DNA from: Synergistales bacterium
GTDB lineage: Bacteria; Synergistota; Synergistia; Synergistales; Aminithiophilaceae
DNA: 64,000 nt
Reading direction: 5' to 3'
NCBI GenBank assembly: GCA_018433595.1
Contig: JAHDQY010000007.1
Location: 62,001 to 126,000 of the forward strand
The notes under the pieces are model-generated. The model did no database searches. It was not told the DNA's origin and saw only the letters and a program-made list of their open reading frames with translations. A program made the position numbers and the translations under genes. The first letter of the stretch is position 1, and each line of letters starts with the position of its first letter. This document shows, piece after piece, positions 31,746 to 42,769 of this stretch.

Positions 31746-32804
31746 GTGTTTAAGCTTCTGTCAGGTCTGTTCAGCCGCGACGTTGGCATCGATCTGGGAA
31801 CGGCCAACGTCGTCGTTTACGTCAAGGGGAAAGACATCACTCTCAACGAGCCCTCCGTCGTCGCCGTCCGAAAGGCCGGCAGGAGGAGCCAGCAGCAGGT
31901 TATCGCCGTAGGGCGCGAGGCCAAGGCGATGGTGGGGAAAACGCCGGGCGGCGTCATGACTGTCAGGCCTCTCCAGCATGGGGTGATCGCCGATTTCGAG
32001 ATGACCGAGGCCATGATCGCTCACTTCGTCAACCGGTCCACCGGTTTGAGAGGCCCCTTTTCCCATCCTCGCGTGATCGTCTGCGTTCCCGCCTGTGTCA
32101 CCGAAGTGGAACGCAAGGCGGTCGTCGATGCGGCGCTCAACGCCGGAGCCCGAGAGGCCTTCATCGTCGAAGAGCCCGTCGCGGCCGCCCTTGGAGCAGG
32201 TCTTCCCATTCAGGAACCCCGGGGCAGCATGGTCCTCGACATCGGTGGCGGGACCAGCGAGGTCGCCATCCTCTCTCTCGGTGGCATCGTGGTCTCCAAC
32301 TCCCTTCGTGCCGCCGGAGACGAGATCGATGCTGCCATCGTCGCCCTCATGCGCCAGAACTACACGCTTTCCATCGGGGACCGCATGGCCGAAGAGATCA
32401 AGATGGCCATCGGCTCCGCCATGCCTCTCGGTGAAGAGACGGCGATGGAGGTCAAGGGGCGGGATCTCATGGACGGCCTTCCCAAGGCCGTTGCCGTCAC
32501 CTCGGGAGAGGTAAGGGAGGCTCTTAACCCCATTGTCGTCCGCATCGAGGACATGGTCCGTGATGCCCTGGAGCAGACGCCGCCCGAGCTGGCGAGGGAC
32601 ATTGTCGATCAGGGGTTCGTCGTCACCGGAGGCGGCGCCCTCCTCAAGGGATTGCCGGAGCGGCTCGCGAAGACGCTGAACGTTCCCGTCATGACGGCCG
32701 AAGAGCCTCTCTTCTGTGTCGCAAGGGGCTTGGGAAAGGTCCTGGAGGAGTTGAACCGGATGAAGACCGTTCTCGTCCCCGTCAACGACAAGGTCGGTTT
32801 CTAG
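31746..32804 (+). CDS. mreB: Rod-shape actin homologue MreB
   Basis: A 352-residue actin-fold protein with DVGIDLGTANVVVYVKG (phosphate 1), FIVEEPVAAALGAG and VLDIGGGTSEVAILSLGGIV (phosphate 2), and GGGALLKGLPERL (adenosine). It forms membrane filaments that direct the elongasome. It starts with GTG 31746 after GGGGGAG. It heads mreBCD-mrdA; minCDE and rodA follow in the same run. Confidence 0.97.
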   Translation: MFKLLSGLFSRDVGIDLGTANVVVYVKGKDITLNEPSVVAVRKAGRRSQQQVIAVGREAKAMVGKTPGGVMTVRPLQHGVIADFEMTEAMIAHFVNRSTGLRGPFSHPRVIVCVPACVTEVERKAVVDAALNAGAREAFIVEEPVAAALGAGLPIQEPRGSMVLDIGGGTSEVAILSLGGIVVSNSLRAAGDEIDAAIVALMRQNYTLSIGDRMAEEIKMAIGSAMPLGEETAMEVKGRDLMDGLPKAVAVTSGEVREALNPIVVRIEDMVRDALEQTPPELARDIVDQGFVVTGGGALLKGLPERLAKTLNVPVMTAEEPLFCVARGLGKVLEELNRMKTVLVPVNDKVGF

Positions 32805-32822
32805 GTCCTTGCTTTTCTAGCT

Positions 32823-33611
32823 ATGGCTGACAACGGCCTTCGCGATTTCCGGATTCAGGGCATCATCGCTGTGACACTGGCTCTTTTCCTTATGGGAGTT
32901 ACGGCGGGAACCCCTCTCAAATCCGCCCTCGAGAGGACCGTCATTTCCGTCCTTGATTTTCCCGAACGGCCGGCTCGGCTTCTACTCGACGGGATCCTTG
33001 CGACGGGCGGCTGGGTTGAGGAGAGAGGATCCCTGCTGGAGAGGATCGATGTCCTGCAGGCCGAAAACCTGGCTCTTCGACGGCGTATCGAAGAGGGGCT
33101 TATCCCTCCGTTGTCACCTGAGAAAGGGGAAAGGACCTTGACGACCCGGGTCCTGAGCCGTTCCCCTCTCTCCTGGTGGCGGGAGATCCGGATCGACAAG
33201 GGAAGCGATGACGGCATCCGCCCCGGAGATCCCGCCATGTCCGACGGCTTCCTCATCGGTCGCGTGACCCGTGTCGAAAGCGGATTCTCGACGATCGAGC
33301 TCCTGACGTCGCCGGGGCTCCTGATCCCTGTTGTCGTCGACCAGACACGCGACCTCGGCGTCGTTGCCGGCGATGAAAAAGGACAGGTCCATCTGCTCTA
33401 TCTGCCAGTAGACAGAGAGCTCGAAGTGGAAATGGGCCTGAGCACCGCTCTTGTCAGCGAACAGCTGCCGCCGGGGATTCCCGTCGGCTTTATCGCTGCG
33501 GAAGAGCCCGAAGACGGCGCTTTCCGTCCCTATCGGGTTCGCCTCGGCGCCGATCTGACCCGTCTCTACCGCATTCAGATAGGAATTTCCGGAAGAGGGG
33601 CGAGGTCGTGA
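32823..33611 (+). CDS. mreC: Rod-shape protein MreC
   Basis: A 262-residue bitopic protein: a short cytoplasmic start, TM at residues ~13-30, a coiled coil (ERIDVLQAENLALRRRIEEG) and a periplasmic beta domain with SWWREIRIDKGSDDGIRPGDP and IGRVTRVESGFSTIELLTSP. It links MreB and MreD to PBP2. The stop overlaps the mreD GTG start. Confidence 0.94.
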   Translation: MADNGLRDFRIQGIIAVTLALFLMGVTAGTPLKSALERTVISVLDFPERPARLLLDGILATGGWVEERGSLLERIDVLQAENLALRRRIEEGLIPPLSPEKGERTLTTRVLSRSPLSWWREIRIDKGSDDGIRPGDPAMSDGFLIGRVTRVESGFSTIELLTSPGLLIPVVVDQTRDLGVVAGDEKGQVHLLYLPVDRELEVEMGLSTALVSEQLPPGIPVGFIAAEEPEDGAFRPYRVRLGADLTRLYRIQIGISGRGARS

Positions 33612-34060
33612 CGATCGCCCTGATCTGGCTTCTTCAGGACCTTTTTCAGGTTGTGGCCGCCGAAACCCTCCTTGTCCCCGATCTGTTCCTTCTGGGACTT
33701 CTGGTCTTTGGGGCATCGGAAAAGCTGTCTCCTCAGGGCCTTCTCTGGAGTGCCTTCGTAGGAGGACTTTTCTGGGACGTGCGATGGACGGGCCTTTTCG
33801 GTTTTACGGCCTTTCTGGATGTCGTCGCCGTGTGGTTCTTCGTCGAACTCTGGGGCCGCATCCCTCAGGCGGGGCGTACCCCTATCCTGCTCTCCTTCCT
33901 TGCCCTGGGCCTTCACATCTTCGTCGGCTTGGGTCACTTCCTTTCCTGGGCTGAGCTGGAACCGATGGAATCCCTTTTCGTCAACCAGCAGATCCTGGCT
34001 CTTCCCATCATCGTCTTTGTCGGGTGGCGGGGGTGTCGCGGTACCCGAGGCGATGAGTGA
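33608..34060 (+). CDS. mreD: MreD-like rod-shape membrane protein
   Basis: A 150-residue protein with four to five membrane helices. MreD sequences diverge strongly, so the call relies on size, topology, the WSAFVGGLFWDVRWTGLFGFTA segment (the G-x-x-x-D pattern seen in MreD) and position between mreC and mrdA. GTG 33608 overlaps the mreC stop. Confidence 0.8.
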   Translation: MTIALIWLLQDLFQVVAAETLLVPDLFLLGLLVFGASEKLSPQGLLWSAFVGGLFWDVRWTGLFGFTAFLDVVAVWFFVELWGRIPQAGRTPILLSFLALGLHIFVGLGHFLSWAELEPMESLFVNQQILALPIIVFVGWRGCRGTRGDE

Positions 34061-35811
34061 TGAATAAGGAGATCAATCGCCGTGTCGATATGGACCTGAG
34101 GCTCTCCCTGCTGCGTTGGGCCCTTCTTCTTGCGTTGCTGCTCTTGGGAGGGACTGTTTTCACCTTTCAGGTCTTCCGGTTCGATCGGTACCTTCAGCTG
34201 GCCGTTCAGAACCGGCTGAGAACCCTTCAAATTCCTTCCCAGAGGGGGCGCCTCTTCGATTTCAACGGAGCGCCTTTGGCCCTCAACGTCAGGACCTTTG
34301 ACATCAAGGGCTATCCCCTCTATCTGAGACGTGAGGGGGTCCTCCGGAAGTTGGAGCAGCTTCTGAAGCGGCATGGCATTCCCCTGACAGAGGGACAGTT
34401 GGCCGAAGCCGTCGATCGCCAGTATTGGGCGCCCTATCGGGCCGTCACGGTTGTGCCCAACCTGACTCTGGCTCAGGTGGCGGATCTTGTTACGGACCCG
34501 GAGTTCTCGCCCCACCTCTTCCCTTACCCCGTCTGGCGGCGCGTCTACCCTGCAGGCCCCCTGGCCGCTCACGTCGTCGGCTACGTCGGAGAGATCAGCA
34601 GCGAAGAACTGGACGTTCGGAAGGGACAGGGGTATCGAGGGGGAGACATCGTCGGCAAAATGGGCGTTGAAGCCGTCTACGAGGAGCGGCTGAGAGGCCG
34701 GAACGGAGAGGAGGCCATCGAGGTCGATGCCAGGGGGCGACGCCTTCGTCGTCTTGATTACCGTTCCCAGGAAGCGGGGGAAGATATTACCCTGACGCTT
34801 GATCTCGGGGCTCAGCGCCTCGCTGCGGAGATGATGGAGACGGACCGGGGAGCCGTCGTTGCCCTTGACGTTGAGACGGGAGCTGTCCGAGTCCTTTATT
34901 CGAGCCCTTCCTTCGATGCCAACCCGCTCTCCTGGGGGATGGCTCCCGGAGAATGGAGGCAGCTTCTCGAAGCTTCGGAGCGCCCCATGATGAACAGAGC
35001 CATAGCCGGAGTTTATCCGCCGGCATCAACCTTCAAGGTCGTCGTGGCCCTTGCCGCGCTGGGAGAGAAGGTGGCGACGCCTCAAACGACGACCTTCTGT
35101 CCCGGCTACTTCAGGCTTGGTGACCGCGTCTTCCGCTGCTGGAGGCGTTCGGGTCACGGACCGGAGAGCCTCATCACTGCCCTGCGTGATTCCTGTGACG
35201 TCTGGTTTTATCAGATCGGCCTTAAAATCGGCATCGACAACCTGATGGCCTGGTCGTCGCTGCTGGGAATGGGACGCCCTACGGGCATCGACCTTCTGGG
35301 TGAGGTCGCGGGTAGCCTGGCGGGACCTGAATGGAAGAAGGCCCGCTTCCGGGAATCCTGGTATCCCGGTGATACCGTCAATTACAGCATCGGCCAGGGC
35401 TTTCTCCTGGCCACGCCGCTTCAGATGGCCGTCGTCTATGCCGCCGTCGCCAACGGAGGCCATCTCGTCACGCCTCACCTGAACGTGGCCTCTTCGCCGA
35501 AACCGCTGGATCTCCACATCCTGCGGGAGACTCTCACCCCTGTAGCCAAGGGGCTTGAAACCGTCGTCAAGACGGGAACGGGCCGTCAGGCCGGCGCCTT
35601 CGGCGTCTCCCTTGCCGGAAAGACGGGAACGGCTCAGAACGCCCACGGCCCCGATCATGCCTGGTTCGTCGGTTATGCCCCACACAATGCGCCCCGTTAT
35701 GTCGTCTGTGTCCTCGTCGAGGCGGGGGAGCACGGCAGCTCCAAGGCGGCCCCCATCGCCGGTCGGCTTCTGAGCTATCTCGTCGATCACGAGGCCGAGG
35801 CGCAGCGATAG
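34060..35811 (+). CDS. mrdA: Penicillin-binding protein 2 (elongation transpeptidase)
   Basis: A 583-residue class B PBP with one N-terminal TM (residues ~14-36), a PBP dimerisation domain and a transpeptidase domain. The active site has PPASTFK (S-x-x-K), RDSCDVWFY (SxN-type) and AGKTGTAQN (KTG). It cross-links peptidoglycan with RodA, encoded at 37675, during side-wall growth. ATG 34060 overlaps the mreD stop; a GTG three bases earlier is in frame. The length is slightly short of E. coli PBP2 (633). Confidence 0.95.
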   Translation: MNKEINRRVDMDLRLSLLRWALLLALLLLGGTVFTFQVFRFDRYLQLAVQNRLRTLQIPSQRGRLFDFNGAPLALNVRTFDIKGYPLYLRREGVLRKLEQLLKRHGIPLTEGQLAEAVDRQYWAPYRAVTVVPNLTLAQVADLVTDPEFSPHLFPYPVWRRVYPAGPLAAHVVGYVGEISSEELDVRKGQGYRGGDIVGKMGVEAVYEERLRGRNGEEAIEVDARGRRLRRLDYRSQEAGEDITLTLDLGAQRLAAEMMETDRGAVVALDVETGAVRVLYSSPSFDANPLSWGMAPGEWRQLLEASERPMMNRAIAGVYPPASTFKVVVALAALGEKVATPQTTTFCPGYFRLGDRVFRCWRRSGHGPESLITALRDSCDVWFYQIGLKIGIDNLMAWSSLLGMGRPTGIDLLGEVAGSLAGPEWKKARFRESWYPGDTVNYSIGQGFLLATPLQMAVVYAAVANGGHLVTPHLNVASSPKPLDLHILRETLTPVAKGLETVVKTGTGRQAGAFGVSLAGKTGTAQNAHGPDHAWFVGYAPHNAPRYVVCVLVEAGEHGSSKAAPIAGRLLSYLVDHEAEAQR

Positions 35812-35842
35812 CCAACTCATGGCAGAGAAAGGAGAGGGAAGG

Positions 35843-36508
35843 GTGTCCTCTGAAGAAGCTATTCTTCTCAGAAGCAACGGCTCCGACCTGCGCCTCATCG
35901 TCGCGGAAGGGCTTTCCCGAGAGCGGATCGAAGGGGAACTGACCCGAGTCGCGTCGGAGGCTCAGTCTCTTTTGCGGGATGCCGGTGTTATCCTCGATTT
36001 TCAAGGAAGATCCATCGATGCCTCGATGTTACGTTGCGTCCTGGAACGGCTTGTCTGGCCTTCTGGGATGAAGCTGCTTTCCTGGATGACCCTGGACGTC
36101 GCCTCCCAGGAATTCCTCCGCCGCTCCGGTTTTGTCGTCGGCCAACCCAAGAGAGAGGCCTCCAGGCGCAAGAGCTCTCCCCCCCCTTCCTGCCTTCTCT
36201 TCCGTTCCCTTCGCTCGGGCCAGCGTCTGGAACACGAGGGAGACGTCGTCGTTGTCGGCCATGTCAATGACGGCGCCGAAGTTTTCGCTTCAGGCAACAT
36301 TTCCGTATGGGGAAGGCTCCAAGGCATTGTTCACGCTGGATACGAAGGGGATGATGGTGCTAGAGTTATTGTGGCCCATATGGAGGCCCTTCAGGTTCGC
36401 ATCGGTCGCCGGGTCAGCTACATGGACCGGGGGGCGCCCTGGTGGGGGAGCCCTGTCCTGATCCGTGTCGACGGCGAGTCCGTTCTCGTCGAGGAGTTTG
36501 TCATTTAA
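35843..36508 (+). CDS. minC: Septum site inhibitor MinC
   Basis: A 221-residue FtsZ polymerisation inhibitor. The C-terminal beta-helix domain is clear (SGQRLEHEGDVVVVGHVNDG, then EVFASGNISVWGRLQGIVHAG). The N-terminal FtsZ-binding domain is divergent but correctly placed. GTG 35843 is chosen because AGGAG ends nine bases upstream, while ATG 35819 has no ribosome site; the latter would add eight residues. It works with MinD and MinE encoded directly downstream. Confidence 0.93.
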   Translation: MSSEEAILLRSNGSDLRLIVAEGLSRERIEGELTRVASEAQSLLRDAGVILDFQGRSIDASMLRCVLERLVWPSGMKLLSWMTLDVASQEFLRRSGFVVGQPKREASRRKSSPPPSCLLFRSLRSGQRLEHEGDVVVVGHVNDGAEVFASGNISVWGRLQGIVHAGYEGDDGARVIVAHMEALQVRIGRRVSYMDRGAPWWGSPVLIRVDGESVLVEEFVI

Positions 36509-36581
36509 CACAACCGCTGGATACCGAAGGTCCGGTTCGGCGGAGAATCTCTTTTTAACCTTATGAATGGAGGGGGATCCA

Positions 36582-37388
36582 TTGATTCAGAGGGTGATCG
36601 TTCTCACCTCCGGCAAGGGCGGCGTCGGGAAGACGACGACGACGGCCAATCTTGCCGTCGCCCTTGCCAGAGGAGGCCATAAGGTCGTTGCCATCGACGC
36701 CGATATCGGCCTCAGGAACCTTGATGTCGTCCTGGGGTTGGAAAACCGCATCGTCTATTCTCTCGTCGACGTCATCGAGGGTTCCTGTCGGCTGAAGCAG
36801 GCCCTGGTCAAGGACAAGCGCGTCGAAAACCTCTTTCTGCTTCCCGCCGCTCAGACGAGGACCAAGGATGCTGTCAAACCGGAGCAGATGAAAGCTCTTT
36901 GCGACGAACTTCGGGAAGATTTCGACTTTGTCCTTGTCGACAGTCCCGCCGGCATCGAAGGCGGTTTCCAGAACGCAGCTTCCGGGGCCGACGAAGCCCT
37001 TGTCGTCTCCACTCCCGACATGTCGGCCGTTCGTGATGCCGACCGGATCATCGGAATGCTCGAATCTCTCGGCAAAAGTCCCATCCGGCTGATTGTCAAC
37101 CGGCTGCGGCCCAACATGGTCCGCGAAGGGAACATGCTCGACGTCAGCGACGTTCTCGACATCCTCGCCATCGATCTGATCGGCGTCGTCCCCGAAGACG
37201 ATAACGTCGTCACCTCCACCAACAAGGGCGAGCCTTTGACGCTCAACTCCACCTCGCCGGCGGCGCGAGCCTTTGACAACATCAGTCGTCGGCTCATCGG
37301 TGAAGAGGTGCCCCTTCTTGATGTCGAATCCCTTGCGTCGACGGGCTTCATGGCCAGAATCCGCAGAGCTTTCGGGTTCAAAGGCTAG
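36582..37388 (+). CDS. minD: Cell-division ATPase MinD
   Basis: A 268-residue deviant Walker ATPase: VIVLTSGKGGVGKTTTTAN, AIDADIGLRNLD and VLVDSPAGIEGGF. It ends in an amphipathic membrane-targeting helix (TGFMARIRRAFGFKG). It recruits MinC to the membrane and oscillates with MinE. TTG 36582 is favoured by GGAGGGGG seven bases upstream and gives the expected N-terminus; ATG 36567 would extend by five residues and overlap that ribosome site. Confidence 0.96.
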   Translation: MIQRVIVLTSGKGGVGKTTTTANLAVALARGGHKVVAIDADIGLRNLDVVLGLENRIVYSLVDVIEGSCRLKQALVKDKRVENLFLLPAAQTRTKDAVKPEQMKALCDELREDFDFVLVDSPAGIEGGFQNAASGADEALVVSTPDMSAVRDADRIIGMLESLGKSPIRLIVNRLRPNMVREGNMLDVSDVLDILAIDLIGVVPEDDNVVTSTNKGEPLTLNSTSPAARAFDNISRRLIGEEVPLLDVESLASTGFMARIRRAFGFKG

Positions 37389-37399
37389 GCGGTGATTTC

Positions 37400-37678
37400 A
37401 TGAATTTTTTTAAAAAGCTTTTTTGCCGAGAGGAAAGCCGCAAAACCGCCAAGGAGAGGCTTCAGCTTGTCCTGATCCATGACCGCGCCGACATTTCGCC
37501 GGAGGTGATGGATAGCCTGCGCCGGGATCTCATCGCCGTCATCAGCACCTACATGGAGATCGACGAAAGCAATATCGAGCTCGATCTGGAACGGGAAGAC
37601 CGCTCCGTCGCCTTGGTCGCGAATATCCCCATTCGCCATGTCCGAAGGAACGCCCGCCCCGAAGAGAAAGGGCAATGA
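37400..37678 (+). CDS. minE: Cell-division topological specificity factor MinE
   Basis: A 92-residue protein. The N-terminal amphipathic helix (MNFFKKLFC) targets the membrane; AKERLQLVLIHDRADISPEVMDSLRRDL is the anti-MinCD core that stimulates MinD ATPase, and the C-terminal beta region dimerises. Eleven bases separate it from minD. The stop overlaps the rodA start by ATGA. Confidence 0.95.
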   Translation: MNFFKKLFCREESRKTAKERLQLVLIHDRADISPEVMDSLRRDLIAVISTYMEIDESNIELDLEREDRSVALVANIPIRHVRRNARPEEKGQ

Positions 37679-38790
37679 CGCATCCGGGAAAGACTTTTCG
37701 GGAGCTGCTTTCGGGTCTCGATCTCCTGATGCTGTCGGCGATGATTCTCCTCTTCGCCTTGGGGTTGCTTTCCATCTACAGCGCTTCCCAGGGAGCCACC
37801 AAGATGGGGGGCTTCTACGCCGCTCGTCAGGCCATCTGGGGCGTCGTCGCTCTGGCGGCGTTTCTCGTCGTCCTGCGTATCGGATACGAACAGCTCTATC
37901 GTTGGAGTTACCTGATCTATGGAGCGGTTTTGTCCCTTCTCCTCGTCGTCCTGCTTTTCGGTTACACCGCCAAAGGCGCCCAGAGCTGGATCAGCTTCGG
38001 ATCCTTCCGTCTTCAGCCGGCGGAACTCGGCAAAATCGGTCTCGTCCTGGCCCTTTCCAGAGTGGCTGTGGTTCATGCTCCCACGGATCTTCAGGGACTT
38101 GCCGTCAATCTGGCCGCCGCCTTCGGCGTCGCCTTGCCCGTCATGATGCAGCCTGATCTGGGGACGGTCATCGTCTACGGCGTGATGACCTTCTCCGCGC
38201 TCCTTGTCGCCCGGGCGCCGAGGCGATATCTGATGGCCCTGACGGGATTTGCCCTCTTTTCACTTCCGTTGGGATGGGGCTTTCTGAAGGAATATCAGCG
38301 CCAGAGACTTCTTGTTTTTCTCGATCCTTATGTGGACCCCCTCGGAGCGGGCTACAACGTCATCCAATCCCGTATCGCCGTCGGTTCCGGCGGTCTCTGG
38401 GGCAAGGGTTTTCTCGAGGGGACGCAGAGCCGGCTTCACTTTCTGCCGGAGTCACACACGGATTTCATCTTCAGCGTCTTCGCCGAAGAATTCGGTTTTG
38501 CCGGCACCGTTGTTGTCCTCTCCCTGTACGGCCTGCTTCTCTGGCGCATCGTCGCCGTCGCTTTGGCGACGAAAGATATCCGGGCCAAGGTGATGGCGGC
38601 GATGATCGCCTCGTGGATATGGTTTCAGCTTTTCGAGTGTATGGCCATGAGCGTGGGCCTGGCTCCGGTGACGGGCATCCCCATGCCGCTTTTCAGCTAC
38701 GGCGGAAGCTCCCTCCTTTCCGTCGCCGTGGCCCTCGCCCTCGTCCAGAGTGTCCATCTGGCGGCTCGGAAGAGCTACCTTTGCGAGTAG
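37675..38790 (+). CDS. rodA: Peptidoglycan polymerase RodA (SEDS family)
   Basis: A 371-residue membrane protein with about ten helices. GAQSWISFGSFRLQPAELGKIGLVLALS, QPDLGTVIVYG, the loop SRIAVGSGGLWGKGFLEGTQS and the C-terminal MPLFSYGGSSLLS are SEDS signatures. Its presence beside mreBCD-mrdA argues for RodA rather than FtsW. It polymerises lipid II with PBP2. It is coupled to minE by ATGA. Confidence 0.95.
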   Translation: MTHPGKTFRELLSGLDLLMLSAMILLFALGLLSIYSASQGATKMGGFYAARQAIWGVVALAAFLVVLRIGYEQLYRWSYLIYGAVLSLLLVVLLFGYTAKGAQSWISFGSFRLQPAELGKIGLVLALSRVAVVHAPTDLQGLAVNLAAAFGVALPVMMQPDLGTVIVYGVMTFSALLVARAPRRYLMALTGFALFSLPLGWGFLKEYQRQRLLVFLDPYVDPLGAGYNVIQSRIAVGSGGLWGKGFLEGTQSRLHFLPESHTDFIFSVFAEEFGFAGTVVVLSLYGLLLWRIVAVALATKDIRAKVMAAMIASWIWFQLFECMAMSVGLAPVTGIPMPLFSYGGSSLLSVAVALALVQSVHLAARKSYLCE

Positions 38791-38793
38791 AAA

Positions 38794-38810
38794 AGAGCCC
38801 TTGAGGCTCT
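38794..38810 (+). terminator. Short hairpin after rodA
   Basis: AGAGCC, a five-base loop, GGCTCT, four bases after the rodA stop and without a T-run. It lies just before the next gene's ribosome site, so it may only attenuate or tune translation. Confidence 0.3.
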
Positions 38811-38832
38811 CTGATAAAGGAGTTGCCCCACA

Positions 38833-40662
38833 ATGAAAATGACAGAGTTTGCCGATCGGCGCTGGACCCTCTGGAACAGGGTAAAGCGTCCGTCGCGTTA
38901 CATCGGCGGCGAATGGGGCGCCGCTCTCCCCGCCGAAGAGGTGGGGGTGATCCGCTTCTGCCTCGCCTTTCCCGATGTCTACGAGGTGGGCATGAGCTTC
39001 GTCGGTTATCAGATCCTCTATGGCCTTCTCCGGGAACTTGACGGGATCTCCGTTGAACGGGTCTATTGTCCCTGGCCCGACATGGAAGCGGCCCTTCGGT
39101 CCGGTAACGCCCCTCTGACCTCCCTTGAGGGGAGTCGCCCCCTGTCCGGATTCGACGTCGTCGGTTTCACCTTGCAATACGAGCTTGCGGCGACGGGCAT
39201 CCTCACCGTTCTTGACCTCGGAGGGATCCCCCTTCGCGCCTCCGACAGGGGAGAGAAGGACCCTCTCGTCATTGCCGGTGGTCCCGGCGCCTTGGTGCCG
39301 GAGCCTGTCGCTCCCTTTTTCGATGTCTTCTGTCTCGGCGATGGCGAGGTCCTCCTCCCTGAGCTGGTCCGCCTGCTGCAAGAGATGAAAGGGAGTCCCC
39401 GCCTGGAGCGTCTGGAGGCCATCGCGGCCACGCCCGGTTTTTACGTCCCCCTTTTCGTCGATGCCGTCGCCTCGGGCGAGGGCGTTGCCTTCAGGTCCGG
39501 TTTCCCTCTCCCCGTGAGGCGCCTGATCGCAGCCGACCTCGATGAGGCCTTTTTCCCGTCGACGATGATCGTTCCTTCGACGGGTATCGTTCATGACAGA
39601 TTGCCGCTGGAGGTTTTTCGAGGCTGCACCCGCGGCTGTCGTTTCTGTCAGGCCGGCATGCTCTATCGCCCCCTGAGGGAACGCCGTCCTGAGACGATCG
39701 TCGCCCAGGCCAAAGCGCTTCTTGAGAGGACCGGCTGGGAAGAAGTCGGTCTCGTCTCGTTGGCCACCTGCGACTACAGCGGCCTTCACCGGGTTATCGA
39801 TGAACTTGCCCCCTTCCTGGCGGCGAAGGGAATCAGGCTCTCCCTGCCGAGCCTCCGAATGGATCGCTCTTCCGTCGAGCTCGCCTCGCTTCTCGATTCC
39901 CGTAAAGGAAGCCTCACCTTCGCTCCCGAGGCCGGTTCTCAGCGTCTACGCGACGTCATCAACAAAGGCGTCACCGACGAGGATATCGTCGAGACGCTTG
40001 AGGCCCTTTTCGACAAGGGGTGGCAGCAGGTCAAGCTCTACTTCATGATGGGATTGCCGACAGAGACCCAGGCCGACCTGGAGGGGATCATCGATATCTG
40101 TAACCTGGCGCTGCGTATCGGTCGCAGCCGCAAGGCAAAGGTCAAAGTCAGCGCCTCCGTCGCCGGATTCGTTCCCAAGGCTCATACCCCGTTTCAGTGG
40201 GAACCCCAGGCCTCCATGGAGGAGCTGTCCGAACGGGGGCGTTTTCTGCGCTCCCTCGTGAAGGACCGCTACCTCACGCTGCGTTACCACGAGCCGGAGC
40301 AGAGCTTTCTCGAGGGGGTCTTCTCTCGCGGAGACCGGCGGTTGGCCGATGTCATCGAAGAGGCCTGGCGCAGGGGAGCCCGCCTTGACGGCTGGACGGA
40401 ACACTTCTCCCTTCGGACCTGGCTGGAGGCCTTCGAGGCCTGCTCCGTCGATCCTCTCCTCTATGCCCAGCGGCGTCGGGGTCTCGACGAGGGCCTGCCC
40501 TGGGACCACATCGACAGCGGTCTTTCTCGGGACTTCCTCTTGGCCGAGCGGGACCGGGCCTTCGAGGGCTTGACGACGGCCGACTGTCGCGACGGCGGCT
40601 GCAACGGTTGTGGCTGGGAGCTCCGGGGCTGTCCCTTGCTCAAGGGGGGCTTTTCCCGATGA
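38833..40662 (+). CDS. Radical SAM protein, TIGR03960-like, B12-binding type
   Basis: A 609-residue protein. The N-terminal ~220 residues look like a degenerate cobalamin-binding-like domain (FCLAFPDVYEVGMSFVGYQILYG). The radical SAM core has RGCTRGCRFCQAGMLYRP (CxxxCxxC), and the C-terminus has a cysteine cluster (CRDGGCNGCGWELRGCPL). It belongs to a family usually encoded with the next gene and an RNase E/G gene, exactly the order here. The substrate is not established; an RNA modification role is a guess from context. AAAGGAG is nine bases upstream of ATG 38833. Confidence 0.9.
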   Translation: MKMTEFADRRWTLWNRVKRPSRYIGGEWGAALPAEEVGVIRFCLAFPDVYEVGMSFVGYQILYGLLRELDGISVERVYCPWPDMEAALRSGNAPLTSLEGSRPLSGFDVVGFTLQYELAATGILTVLDLGGIPLRASDRGEKDPLVIAGGPGALVPEPVAPFFDVFCLGDGEVLLPELVRLLQEMKGSPRLERLEAIAATPGFYVPLFVDAVASGEGVAFRSGFPLPVRRLIAADLDEAFFPSTMIVPSTGIVHDRLPLEVFRGCTRGCRFCQAGMLYRPLRERRPETIVAQAKALLERTGWEEVGLVSLATCDYSGLHRVIDELAPFLAAKGIRLSLPSLRMDRSSVELASLLDSRKGSLTFAPEAGSQRLRDVINKGVTDEDIVETLEALFDKGWQQVKLYFMMGLPTETQADLEGIIDICNLALRIGRSRKAKVKVSASVAGFVPKAHTPFQWEPQASMEELSERGRFLRSLVKDRYLTLRYHEPEQSFLEGVFSRGDRRLADVIEEAWRRGARLDGWTEHFSLRTWLEAFEACSVDPLLYAQRRRGLDEGLPWDHIDSGLSRDFLLAERDRAFEGLTTADCRDGGCNGCGWELRGCPLLKGGFSR

Positions 40663-41261
40663 GACGGATCCGCATTCACTACGCCAAAAGGGGGCCTCTG
40701 TGCTTTATCCCTCACGTTGAGATGCCGCCTCTCTTTTGCCGGGCCGCAAGACGAGCCGGCCTTCTTTCAAGCCTGACGGCGGGAATGTCTCCTCACCCCC
40801 GCGTCGTCCTTGGCCCCCCTCTGCCGATGGGCGTCGTCGGTCTCGACGAACCGGCCGACTTCTGGTTCGAAGAGGCTTCCGATGAGACCCTGAAACGATG
40901 GGGAGCCTTCTTCCCTGAGGGGCTCCTCCTCACTCGTGTGGAGGAGATCGGCGAAGGGTTGAACCTGAGCCGTCTCTGCCAGGCCGCCGGTCACCGGGTC
41001 TTCCTGCGTTCGCCTCTACCGGAGGGTGCCGTCAGGTCCTGCCTGGAGGCTTATTACGGCGATTCTTTAGTTTCTTTCCGACACAACGTGGAACATTTCG
41101 AGGCGACCCTGGCCGACCCGAACCGTTACGGTCCGGGGTCCCTGGTCAAGGCTCTCACCGAGGCCGATCTCATCGAGGGTTGGCCTGATCTGCTCATCGT
41201 CCGTACCGCCGTCGGCATGCTGGACGGAGAGAACGTCATCGCCCTCTGGGCCGGGAGGTGA
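40659..41261 (+). CDS. Radical SAM-linked protein (TIGR03936/DUF2344)
   Basis: A 200-residue protein starting MRRIRIHYAKRGPLCFIPHVE, the characteristic opening of the DUF2344 family that is fused to or follows the TIGR03960 radical SAM protein. The ATG overlaps the previous stop (ATGA). The two are presumed to act together, with this one perhaps binding RNA or the substrate; no catalytic motif is visible. The stop overlaps the ribosome site and GTG ahead of rng. Confidence 0.87.
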   Translation: MRRIRIHYAKRGPLCFIPHVEMPPLFCRAARRAGLLSSLTAGMSPHPRVVLGPPLPMGVVGLDEPADFWFEEASDETLKRWGAFFPEGLLLTRVEEIGEGLNLSRLCQAAGHRVFLRSPLPEGAVRSCLEAYYGDSLVSFRHNVEHFEATLADPNRYGPGSLVKALTEADLIEGWPDLLIVRTAVGMLDGENVIALWAGR

Positions 41262-41266
41262 ATCCC

Positions 41267-42769
<1,503 letters not shown>

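Noticed and set aside
36034-36461. Alternate-frame plus-strand ORFs over minC
   Set aside because: Arginine/proline/serine-rich shadow translations; the minC frame has the conserved C-terminal domain.
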